Shown here piece after piece: positions 11,633 through 22,070 of a DNA stretch of 64,000 nt (position 1 is its first letter; each line of letters starts with the position of its first letter). The notes under the pieces are model-generated. The model ran no database searches. It was given only the letters and a program-made list of their open reading frames with translations, and was not told the DNA's origin. Both the position numbers and the translations under genes were made by a program. The DNA comes from Prostheceraeus crozeri (lineage: Eukaryota > Platyhelminthes > Polycladida > Euryleptidae). The stretch lies in NCBI GenBank assembly GCA_907163375.1, contig CAJQUW010016142.1, positions 186,001-250,000 of the forward strand, written 5' to 3'.

Positions 11633-12902
11633 TAAGTGGAAATAGTGTTTCACATTCATTTTCATAAATTGTTGCAACACGTGATGTACAACCGTATTTT
11701 CTATAACAAACGCCGCCCCTAGGTAAGTATAATGCATACCCACGTACATTCGAAAAATTAAGCGCCTCAAGTTCTAAGATGGAAATGAAATAGCATATTA
11801 GACAAAGTATAGTATTTGTAAAACAGTAAAAACAGAATTTGATCATTGAGCTTCCAAGTGACTCTCGGTCACTTAAGATGCAAATGAATCAGTTACAGGT
11901 AAATGTCCGCAACGGTTGGCCTGACTCTGTCGTTTACCACCAAACCCTGACCCGAGCATCTCTTCTCTTAATTGTAGCCAAGTAGGAGATAATAAAACTT
12001 TCAAGATTTTGTTATTCTTTATCAAGTAGAACCTAACTATCCTCGATTGCTGAAGGTGTCAATGGTTCGATGTCACTGACTGTGCAAGTATATCAATCTA
12101 CATTGAGAACAGCTTAAATCAAATTCTCAACGAACTTTAGTGAAGCCGCAGCGGATAGCTTGACATTTTCATTCAAAGTCAATCTTGAAACATTTGACTG
12201 AAGTCACTATAACGACGTAAAATGTCAACTGTAAACAAAGCGAATACTTCAACTGAATGTAAATGTTTGATCGGTTTGAGTTGTTTATCTGAACAGTATT
12301 CTGAAATTGAGTTCCAGGCTCCAGTTTCGATCTAAAGGCCAACTTTCATTCGTTTGTACAAACACACATTGATCGTAATAAATAAATGATCCTGATAAAG
12401 TCAGTAAATTTAAAACGATCTTTCAGTTTTTGTCCACTACAGATGTTGAGAGTCGCATTATTCAGTAAAGCATTGATGTTGGTAATACCTTCAGGCTAGA
12501 GTCTAAAATGGAGAGATTTACACCTAATCTTCCGTATAATGTAGTAAAAAAACAGTAGAATACCTCCAAAGCATCCACCAATTGGCCTTGTAAAGAAACA
12601 GCGTTTCACAGAGGCAATCATGGAACTTGTGAATGAACGAGAATAATTCTGTCGCTTTAACTGGGTTGTCACTTTAGAGTGAGTTATTTTATTTTATGAG
12701 TCATTTTATTCTCACTTTGTCGCTGAATATAATTTGTGCACCAATGAATCTTCTAGTATGAGTTCTAGCCACAAAAATCCAGACTGAGCTGCCAATGTGC
12801 TGAAATAGTCTTAAATTCAAGATAAGAGGAGACCATCGATAAATTTTGACATATATATGTTTTTCACGCACTCGGTTAAAGAACAGTAAGTAAGCAAAGA
12901 GA
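11633..12902. other. No gene recognised
   Basis: AT-rich with no credible exon, tandem repeat or inverted repeat that I could see. Confidence 0.5.
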
Positions 12903-12910
12903 AGCGAAAG

Positions 12911-13150
12911 TAGGGTTTACATTCCCGGGATCTCGACCCTATTTGCGAGATTAAAACTCCCGGGATTACGTCTTCGAGATCTCGAGGAATTTCGAGACAT
13001 TTGAAAAATTGGCCTAGAGTTGTGAGTGACATAGTGAGGAAGTCAAGGGCTTTTTTGAAAATTTATCTACATTTTTTCATGTTTTGAGCTTGATAAACAG
13101 CCAAGATGCCATGCTATCCGAGCCAGCTGGTTAGAGATGAATGCATTACA

Positions 13151-13222
<72 letters not shown>

Positions 13223-13736
13223 ATATATATACGTATATATATATGCCATTTCAACAGTTGGAAAGCTGAGTCATTGATTCTGGCTTGGCGACTGGCGAGA
13301 CAGTGTGCTCACAGCACTTCCAAGATATCCGACATTATCATGCACGCACTTTATCTAGGGATTGAACTCAAATTTTCAAAAGTGAAACAACAAAAGAGGA
13401 CATAGGCATGACCTGATTTCTTCATGATAGAGTGTTAGTGTTTCTGAGTGACTGAAGTCGTAAAGTCGTATTGACATTAGCCGTGTGCTCTAGTTTTTGA
13501 TTAGTGTAAGCTTGGATCTTGCAACGGTCGAATGTTATTGTAATTATGTAATGATGTGTTTCGACAAAATTGCAGACGAGATATGCATTTTACAAGCAGG
13601 TAACGTCTTTTGAAATAATCCTTGAAAATTGATGATTTGAAGATTTTATATAAATCTCGATCGAGAACCCCGGATTGCGATTGTCCAGTCTAGAAAATCC
13701 TGGGATTGGGAAAACGGCTCGAGATTGCAAGCCCTA
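12911..13736. mobile_element. hAT-like non-autonomous element (826 bp)
   Basis: The ends are short imperfect inverted repeats: TAGGGTTTACATTCCCGGG at the left, and TAGGGCTTGCAATCTCGAG when the right end is read on the opposite strand (13 of 19 match). They are flanked by AGCGAAAG (12903-12910) and AGCGAGAG (13737-13744), an 8-bp target duplication with one change, which is the hAT hallmark. The interior holds the TA microsatellite and no transposase. Confidence 0.7.
13152..13245. repeat. (TA)n microsatellite
   Basis: An almost pure TA run from about 13152 to 13214 continues as an interrupted run with GTATG and ACGTA to about 13245. The Ile/Tyr-alternating frames on both strands here are artefacts of the repeat. 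It lies inside the hAT-like element. Confidence 0.95.
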
Positions 13737-13744
13737 AGCGAGAG

Positions 13745-15265
13745 GCAAGTACAACTAGGCATACAAGTAAAGACCGATGTCTATCACAATTTCTGAACAC
13801 ATACAACTGCAATGGCAATTAATTGAACCGATCACTGTAGACCGTACGTACGCTCCTAAAGTAAGCTGAAAAAAAATTGCGAATGCAAGTCACTAGGGGA
13901 ATTAAGAACACTAGGGGACCCCGAATGTTAATAAGCTTTTGGAGCAACTTTAGCAGCTTGACATTTTCAATCACCTTTATATTACTTACAAGTGTCGTAA
14001 CTACGTAGCTACTACAGCGCTAGGGATTAATCCGCAGAATTTAGCACCTCCACTCCTATTGTTATGCTGCAACTCCGAACCTCAAAACGCTTGGAGAAGT
14101 AGGAGAGTGCGGTTTACAGTAATAAATTACTTTTATTCAAAGGGAACAAAAATCATCGACGAAAGTGATAGCCGAAATCTGATAACAGTCCACTACAACA
14201 GTTATATGTGAATCACATATTTTACCGCCACAAAGATTAATTATATACCACTAATAATGAATATATCACGAATAATTAATGATATAGTGACTATCGATAG
14301 TCACAAATATTGATGTATTTGAAGCGGGAAGGGAAAGCATTAGCGCGAATCAAAATGACAAAACAAGTCTGAGAACATTTAACCATTGAATTACAGTGTG
14401 CAGTACGGTGAAACTTCATCAAACTACAAAGCGACTTTGAACGTGTGCTGCCATAAACTTGAGGGACTGTAATTCAATCTGCGATTTACGTCCTCAGCGT
14501 GCAATGATGAGCTGACATTTTGTGTGCTTCATGAGAGACATGAGAGGATTTTTTCGAAAAGTGGAACTCCTTGTATATATATATTCGATCATACATGTCA
14601 AATAATCATCAAGTTTAAATGTATTCTGTCAGAAATACAGGAGCAGATGAACAGACAAAGCTTTAATAACTGCTATATGTCAATAAGATCTGTCATCTAT
14701 ATAGATTTTCTGATGATTAAGACAAAACCAGCAGAAGATACTTGAAATTGGCACTATTTTTTTGAAAAAAGTTCGAATATATGTTACATGCAGATGCGTA
14801 AATCTAACCTTGCAAAGAGTTGTGTTGCCGTGTCTCAAAGTATCTGTTCAAAAATCAAGTATTGTCATGCTCCATTCGCGTAATATGTGCACTACCGCAA
14901 CCAGCATGCGTGTGTAAGTAAAGGAGCGTTATTGCCTATAATCCGTGTCTAATTTTAACAACCATCGGCTTCTCTACTGTACGCTGTTTAAAGATTTCCA
15001 AGCATGCGTTAATCATAAGGACCCCGTACTTGGAACTTCATGTTTATGAGCCTCTATTCATCTTCATATCGTCTTTCACTAAGTGAACACAGATTAAGAT
15101 GTTTTAGGATGCATTCTATAGCCTACCATGTATTGAGAGGAGACCTCGCACAGTGTCGAAGTTCACGCAAGTTCTGGTAGGCCTATATGGATATCTCAGT
15201 CTTTGCTTCTAATTTCAAGTTTTCCTTTCCTTGTTCCATGCACGAGCTAGGTGCACTAACAGCCA
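13745..15265. other. No gene recognised; one 18-bp palindrome
   Basis: AT-rich. At 14287-14304 GTGACTATCGATAGTCAC is a perfect palindrome, flanked by more TATAT and ATTAAT symmetry. No coding evidence. Confidence 0.5.
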
Positions 15266-15270
15266 CGGCT

Positions 15271-15372
15271 AAGCTCACAGCCTGCTAGGCTAACAAATCT
15301 GTAACAGTACCACTCACTCATTGAAATTTGCTTGTCCCTAATAATTCACTAACACTGTTTCTGTGCGGTTGC
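15271..15372 (-). mobile_element. Small MITE, copy 1
   Basis: On the reverse strand this matches most of 41512-41622, including the words AACACTGTTTCTGTGCGGT, CTAGGCTAACAAATC and TCATTGAAATTTGC in the same order. The right inverted repeat is intact; the left one has decayed. Confidence 0.7.
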
Positions 15373-16723
15373 ATCAGATGAACGTAAGGAATATAACACA
15401 CATGCTCACTGGTAGCAATGTTGCGCCAAGGCTATTCATTCTTATGATACTCAGTATGGCGACTTCCAGTGGCTGGCAAATTAGGGCTGTGCATAGCCCC
15501 ACCGGTGCACCGGGTATGATAGCCGCATTTCATGCAATTCGCGCAATTCTGTGTTTCACTTGTTGATGCCAAATTTCGATTGCAATATTCTAACTGATTT
15601 TGAAATATTTTGATTTTGCACTATTTTTCTAAGTTTCACGAAATCGAAAAAGTGATGCCAAGATCAGTTACGATCTTCCACAGTGGTTCATAATTATGAA
15701 ATAGTTTTGATGATGCGCCTTCTCGAGATACGAGTGTCCTATTTAGCATTTTCAAACTTAGTATTTCATGTTACAAAAAGTTCTGACATTTTGTCTCACC
15801 GATGACTGCGTGGTTTCAAAGTGCTGGGAGATTTTTTTAGGGAAGACAGGTCGCAGAGTATAAGTGTGTTGCTAAAATGCGACTCAAAAGACTGAAAATC
15901 AATTAACTCCTTCACATAAACGTGCAAGTAATTATTCGGAAACACAGAAATTTTTCATTTTTCTACTTCCGATATGAAATGCGATTCCAATTCAAATTTG
16001 CGGACAGCCATCAGATTTATAGGAGTGTTGCTCTGTTCACATTTTCATGCATATTCAACAACAGATATCACATTTCCTATTGCATATAAAGTCCACTAGC
16101 AGTTTTATGTTGACCAAATTCGGAAGTGTGTTGTCATATGACTGCATCCTGAACCAGGAAGCAGCGAGAAACCATGGCATATGTCGAGTGATTGAGTATA
16201 CAAATTGATTCCACCAACGCCAAACACTACGGAAACATTTGTGGACAATTTGTCTTGAAATTTGTCCGTTTCAATCTTTATTCTAATATTATGGAATTGT
16301 GAAAGTGTTGAAGTTTGATAGATTGTAAGTTTTACATTCAAATGACCTCCAAGTTGGCAATATGTCATCTAGATGACGTAAACAGGTCTATATTTGGACA
16401 GTGGGTTACTGTGATGAATGTTTTAATTTAAACCAAATGAACTCTTGATTCGTGATTCCATCTTCTTGGAACTTTTCTTCAATTGAAGATTTTCCCTATT
16501 CCCACAATGATCGGTCAAACAAGCAGTTTGATCATCCGGTGATAAACCGAAGATAAATAAAAAGTAGGCCTGTAGCGTTCTCGGCTTATCAGTTCCGGTT
16601 CTTGTGTAGGTTTGGATCCTTTATCAGGGAGAATTCAGTCGCATATTGATTTAGCAGCTCCGGTATGTAATAAGTGCCACATTTCGACAAACTTAGATAA
16701 AATTGTATTCATAGAATCGTCAT
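15373..16723. other. No gene recognised
   Basis: AT-rich, with open frames no longer than 87 codons (16105-16368, reverse strand) and no domain or splice context. Confidence 0.5.
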
Positions 16724-17176
16724 AGAATCGTATTCAGAATCACTTCTACTCGTATATTTGATAGAATTCATTCCCAGGGAAAATCTTAGTGTAGAGGGAT
16801 TCTATGGCGCATGTCTATGGCCCTACTTTATAGTTAATAATCTTGCATACTTCAGTTACGGATAGAGGATAGCTACACAATTCACTAGGACATAGCTCGT
16901 GAAATTATTTGATAAATCCCTCGGACTAAAGTCCTCGGGATTCATCAAGCAATTTCCCTCTCTATATAATGGGTAGATGATGGCTATGTGATTCTCTGAG
17001 ATATAGAGAGGGAAATTGTTTGATGAATCCCGAGGACTTCAGCCCGAGGGATATATCAAATAATTTCACGACCTAGTAGGACCATGGATATGAGCGATGG
17101 AATCCCTCTCTACTAGCTACTCTCCACTTTGGGAGTGAATTCTATCAATTATAGAAGGGATTCTGAATACGATTCT
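16724..17176. mobile_element. Fold-back (long inverted repeat) element
   Basis: The left arm (16724-16967) and right arm (17001-17176) are inverted copies around a loop of about 33 bp. Matching landmarks in mirrored order are AGAATCGTATTCAGAATC, GATAGAATTCA, AGAGGGATTC, GTGAAATTATTTGAT, AGTCCTCGGGATTCATCAA and CAATTTCCCTCTCTATAT. The left arm carries roughly 50 bp (about 16832-16886) absent from the right. There is no coding capacity. Confidence 0.8.
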
Positions 17177-17341
17177 ACAACTATGTAATAATCCGGTATA
17201 CGTCATATCCAAGAAAATTGCATAGTCATCCTCTATCCATTACATAATCACTTAATTTGTCTGCTTGATATCAGAGCATGCACTAATGTAAATCATTTAG
17301 TATTATTAAACATTGTCACATTTCTATACGACAAATATAGG

Positions 17342-17440
17342 AATAGTATCCACTTTTAGGGGACATAAATGCATAGATTCCGAGGACACGTTAGTGTCCG
17401 AGGAATTTTGCATTTATGTCCGATAAAAGTGGATATTATT
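17342..17440. repeat. Left-end hairpin of Crypton-like element A
   Basis: Near-perfect 99-bp palindrome: AATAGTATCCACTTTTA at the left against TAAAAGTGGATATTATT at the right, CATAAATGCAT against GCATTTATG, and a centre built from GAGGACACGTTAGTGTCC. It contains the element's subterminal 12-mer in both orientations (17361-17372, 17410-17421). Confidence 0.8.
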
Positions 17441-17898
17441 GGTATTCTAACCCAAAAAAAATTAAATCTATATCAATGCTTTCTATCAATGCTTCATAGT
17501 ACTGATAGTGCTTCATAAATTACTCATACTCATACTCATAGTACATAACTCCTAGATATGTGTACATTATTTTTCTAAATCTTAGTTTGCGCCTAGACAT
17601 CCATAAAGGGATCCTTGACATCCATGTTTATTTAATAAGAAGTCCATGGGTCATTTCATAGTCTTTGAATGATAGCCTCAAGAAGTCTATGACTACAGTT
17701 CCTAGATCTGACAATATTGCAAAGGTTGACTACCTTCAAAATTCAAAAAATCCATGGATGATAGTTTTGTAAACCGTAGCTTGATCACTTTTCTCGAATC
17801 GCTCATACAAGAAGCACGCACGGTAGACAGCAGACTTAACTATACTCAATTTATCAAAAATCAAAGGCAATCAAATCAGTGGTTTAAGCTCAGAAAAC

Positions 17899-19333
17899 TT
17901 GAATTTTCTTGAAATTCTAACAAACGATGACACTAATAATTATGTGTATGATCAGTTTACGGGCTTAACAGATTCGCAGACTGCGGAGATAATTAAGTCG
18001 ACAGCAGATTTTGACGACACTTCTTATCCCGATCTGAGTGATGAAATTATGAGGGAAATTGCAAAAACAGAGGAGGGTGTGAAAAACAAGCGCACAAGTG
18101 ACCAGACGAAGCAGTACGTTAGCAAGTTTAAATCATTTCTTCGTGATGAAAAGCTACCAACAAGCATTGAAGAAATGCCAGTGAAATATCTGTCACAATA
18201 CCTTCGCTTTTGGTACAGTAAATTGTCCCGACAAGACGGGAATTTCTACAGCCCATCTACGCTAATATGTATGCGGGCGGGAATTCACCGTTACTTGAGC
18301 GCAGACATAGGACGACAGGTCAATATTTTGAAAGACGTTGAATTTAATCAAGCAAATAACATGGTAAAAAGTATGATTGCCAAATATCTTAAGTCGACGA
18401 AAACGATCAACAATCAAAACAGTGCGCGAGCAATTGATTCAACTGATTTGTTGAAGCTTGGCGACTATTTTTCAAGAAAAAATCCTCAAGTTTTGCAATA
18501 CGAGGTAATTTTTCTTATCATTTACCACTTTGCCTACCGAGGAAGAGAGTGGATGAGGAATCTCCAAAAGGAATTCTCTTGTCTTCTCAGTGGATAGCGA
18601 CAATCGTGAATTCATTGTGTGTAATAAAACTCTTGAAGAAAAAAATGTGAGATCAACACTCAATAAAAGGAATTACGAGACTATTAAAGACATCGTGATG
18701 TATGCAAAACCAGAGAAGAAAGATGAATGTCCTGTTGAAGCCATCCGACTATATTTGAGCAAGATCCCCAATAATTGCACATGCTTATTCCCGAAGCCGC
18801 TGCAGAAATCAAAAATGGAGAGTGGCGGTTGGGAGAGTAATGCTACATGGTACTCGGATACACAAGTCGTGGGGAAGCATTTGTTGAATGATGCAATGAA
18901 AATCATTTCAAGGGAAGCAAACCTAAACGCAATTTACACCAATCACTGTGTGCGTGCAACAGTCGTTTCGGAGATGTTCTCAAAAGGGTACACAACGGAC
19001 CAGATTCAAACGGTTACTGGTCATAAAAGGAATGATTCGGTGCAGCTCTATATTAAACGTGTAACACCAACAAAGAAAATGAAGGTATCACATGATTTAA
19101 GCAGCAGTATTCACCGATCCGAAACCCAACAAAGGGATATTTGTATTGAGGACAACAGTGGATCGACATCATCCCAGGTTTTTTCAACTCATTATTCTGT
19201 TTCTGAAACAAAGACAACTGTATCAACTATCAAGCGAGTCTGGAACTGTTCGGCGCACGACCTCAATTCTGAGAAAGAATGGGTTTGTGCCAGAATTTTA
19301 TTTGGATTAGAATGGACAGCACTTGTAATATGA
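17899..19333 (+). pseudogene. Crypton-type tyrosine recombinase (DUF3504/KIAA1958-like), frameshifted
   Basis: This would encode a tyrosine recombinase that cuts and rejoins DNA through a covalent phosphotyrosine. Two overlapping frames are needed: 17899-18597 carries the N-terminal SAM-like, DNA-binding part (LSQYLRFWYSKL) and the first catalytic Arg in AYRGREW; about 18590-19333 carries the rest. The second frame shows NHCVRAT (the H-x-x-R pair), VTGHKRNDSV and the nucleophile Tyr in LYIKR. The two frames overlap by a few bases near 18590, so a single small indel explains the break. The joined product is about 475 residues, typical of Crypton recombinases. Apart from the break it is fairly intact, suggesting modest age. 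Confidence 0.8.
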
Positions 19334-19443
19334 GTAATTTCTATGTTTGCACAGTTTGCTTATGTTCTATGTTCTTTCAGATTTTTTGGCATAGTTTTCT
19401 GCCGGACAATAATGCGGTTTTTAATTCAATGCAAATTCATATA

Positions 19444-19493
19444 TCAATCAGCGGACAATAATGCCAACTACGGCATTAGTGTCCACTGATTGA
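19444..19493. repeat. Right-end hairpin of Crypton-like element A
   Basis: A nearly perfect stem pairs TCAATCAGCGGACAATAATG with its complement across a short AACTAC loop. Both arms contain the 12-bp subterminal motif (19453-19464 and 19473-19484). A third copy lies just before it, at 19404-19415. Confidence 0.85.
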
Positions 19494-19536
19494 TGTAGAA
19501 ATCGACAGGAATTTCATCATTTTTGGGTTAGAATAC

Positions 19537-20744
19537 ACGGTAAGTGAAAGCTCAAAAGTAACCTCTTGTATACCATTTATCTCAGAACGTTCTGAGGCCG
19601 ATACTCTCATGCTACACGTACCTACAGTATATATTCACGATTTAGTAGGATTATATTCATTCATTTACCGTTAGGTGTGTGTCCGAACTTCTGGAAAATT
19701 GGAGAAAATGTTGGCTTTCCTTTAGGGATCGCTGACAAAAAGAATTTGGTCGGAATCACTATCATATCCAGTTCAATGAGCAGCCCACTAACAATGATGA
19801 ATTTGACAAATAATGCTCTCATCGTCTGTCTAGCTTATGCAGGTATATGAAAGATTTCCTCTTGAGACGAAATCTCCTTATCAATTGACATCAAGTTCTG
19901 GCATCTCAAATGCAAAGATATTTTGTTATTTTGAGTGCAGCATCTGCGTGTGGATATTTAAATTTCAAATTGATGCAGCTACTGAATGCCGAGAATTGTA
20001 GCAACAGAGTTGCAGAGAATGAACAGAGAATGAATTTTCAATGATTCAGCTTTTATTTTCAGTGATTGTCTTCTTTATTCAAAATTTAGTTAAATGCAGG
20101 TTGTTAATTTAGTCTCCTCAACCGTCGCTGAATTCAAGACAAATTCACTATCAGTGCGTGGGAGTGGGATAAAATATCGCCTACGCATGAGGATAAAGAA
20201 CGACTGCGATGGAAGCTCAGTGATTTTTTCTAGAGGTACATGCAGTGCAAACAAGGTCACATGGATAAATGCGGACTTAGCATCGTAACTGACCTAATTT
20301 CTAATGCTGATCAAACGTTGTAATAGCTAGAAGTCAACATACATACTTTCATGGCAACACAGCATGACATTAATGCATCTAAACACGAACACGACAAGGA
20401 CATCAATTGTTTGTATTTCAACACGACACAACTCGAACACAAATGCTATACTGTATATGAACATAAACACAAACCTCGCATCATATGATGATGTGGGAGA
20501 TTATATTGTTTGTAATATGAGGAAGTCATATGCATAACAAGTTCATCATGCAGCATGGTAGCCAAGAATAAGTACTTTCTCGTAATACAATATCAATTCT
20601 ATTTTTAAGCTTTTACGAAAATATGGTCGCTTAAGCACGAATATTTTTAGTTGGTTAGAAAGATTTTTGAATATTTAGATGCATTAATTAAGGAAAGCTG
20701 AAATTTATTACATTACTGGAAGAATTTAAGCACTTTAAAAATCA
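19537..20744. other. No gene recognised
   Basis: AT-rich. Only short frames (for example 20094-20288) without recognisable features. Confidence 0.5.
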
Positions 20745-20752
20745 CTCATGAC

Positions 20753-21589
20753 TAGGGATCGACCGGGTACCCGGACACCGGTACGGGCACCATTACCCGG
20801 ATTTTTTCCAGGCACGGTTGCGGAGCAAGCACGAACACGGACACAGCATTCGAAACCAAAACGTATGACTAGACTAAATTTATTATTCAATGCAATGTAC
20901 ATGCAGATAGCGGTAATTTACCTTTTCAGATAATGTTTACCTGTTCCTCTTTTCCTTATCAATTTATGTGATACATAAATAAGATAGTTATAATGCTGTA
21001 CTGCCTATTATGATAATGATTTAATAATGATGTAATGCCTATTTATCGACACAAGATAGCAGAGCTAGTTTTTCTTACATAGAAGAATATGAGTGTTAAA
21101 GCTACTTAGAAGTTTGATGAAGCTTTTTCCCGCAAAAATGACCATTATCATTTAACTTAGAGCCAGTTAGAGGCACCTTATTTAAGAAAATCGATCGCTA
21201 ATTAGATAGTTACGTGATCTTAATCAGGAAAGGCCCTGGCGCAAATTGATGATCGAAGGGAGTTACACTAGGTCAATTTAAATTAAAGAAGTTTGTATTA
21301 GCGACTAGAATAAGAAGCGCAACCGAAATTTCGGTAATCCCCAGAAAAATCACAAGACTGATCACAGCATTATTCAAAAACTGATAACGAACAGCCAAAC
21401 ACGGGGTTTATGCTCATGAACTATTCACTTCCAGCAGTAGGTGCTTCAACAAGAAGTGGATACGGATCGGATCTAATGTACAAGTACCCGGGCATGTCAT
21501 GAGCACGGACACGGTCCGGTTAGTAATTCAGACCACTACCCGGTTACGGGCACGGGTGCCGCTACAAAATCAAACACTGTCGATCCTTA
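20753..21589. mobile_element. hAT-like non-autonomous element (837 bp)
   Basis: A perfect 8-bp target duplication, CTCATGAC, lies at 20745-20752 and 21590-21597. The termini are inverted: TAGGGATCGACCGGGTACCC at the left, TAAGGATCGACAGTGTTTG for the right read in reverse. Both subterminal regions are rich in ACCCGG, CGGGCAC and ACGGACAC words in mirrored arrangement. No transposase frame. The exact duplication points to a recent or well-preserved insertion. Confidence 0.85.
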
Positions 21590-21920
21590 CTCATGACCCG
21601 CTACACTGAGTACTAAGTTTATTCATAATTGCTGTTATGCCCACAGAATCTGTGAGCGCTTCGGTTTCCTAGAAAGGAAGGGCTATATGCAACCTTAGTA
21701 TCGAAATGGCACATCACAGAATTAGACATCTTGCTCCTTCTCGAATTGATAATTCGTGTATCGCTTGCTATTGGAAATGGCAAACAATAAGCTATCAGCA
21801 GATGACACCAGAGCCAGTGAGAGATGCGTGCGTGCTGTGATATCACTTCGCACACACCAAAACACAAATCTCTGTCTTGGTTAACATTCGATTGTACGCA
21901 CTATACAGTGATTCTCATGC

Positions 21921-22070
21921 GATGATGAAAATCATCCCAGCAGCCATTTATAATAGAATATAGTGCTTTCTAATTTAAATCATTAATGAAAGTAGTCCTA
22001 ATGAGGACTGATGGCGTTCTCCAATCCGCAAGTGTACAAAGGCAATGCTACTGTAACCACTGGATTAATC
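21921..22070 (+). repeat. Dispersed 150-bp repeat, copy 1 of 2
   Basis: Matches 55506-55659 in direct orientation with scattered substitutions. Shared words include ATGAAAATCATCCCAGCAGC, AGTAGTCCTAAT and GGCGTTCTCCAATCCGCAAG. The internal AGTCCTAATNAGGACT is a small palindrome. Class unknown. Confidence 0.8.

Larger units (their letters stand above)
17342..19536 (+). mobile_element. Crypton-like tyrosine-recombinase element A
   Basis: About 2.2 kb. From left to right: a 99-bp hairpin (17342-17440); one arm of a perfect 17-bp inverted pair, GTATTCTAACCCAAAAA, at 17442-17458; a recombinase gene (17899-19333) broken by a frameshift; a second hairpin at 19444-19493; and the other arm at 19520-19536. 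A 12-bp word (GGACAATAATGC and variants) occurs five times near the ends. The outer boundaries are inferred from these repeats. No short target duplication is obvious, which fits a recombinase mechanism. Confidence 0.65.

Noticed and set aside
13067-13405. Overlapping open frames with alternating Ile-Tyr on both strands
   Set aside because: They are translations of the TA microsatellite.
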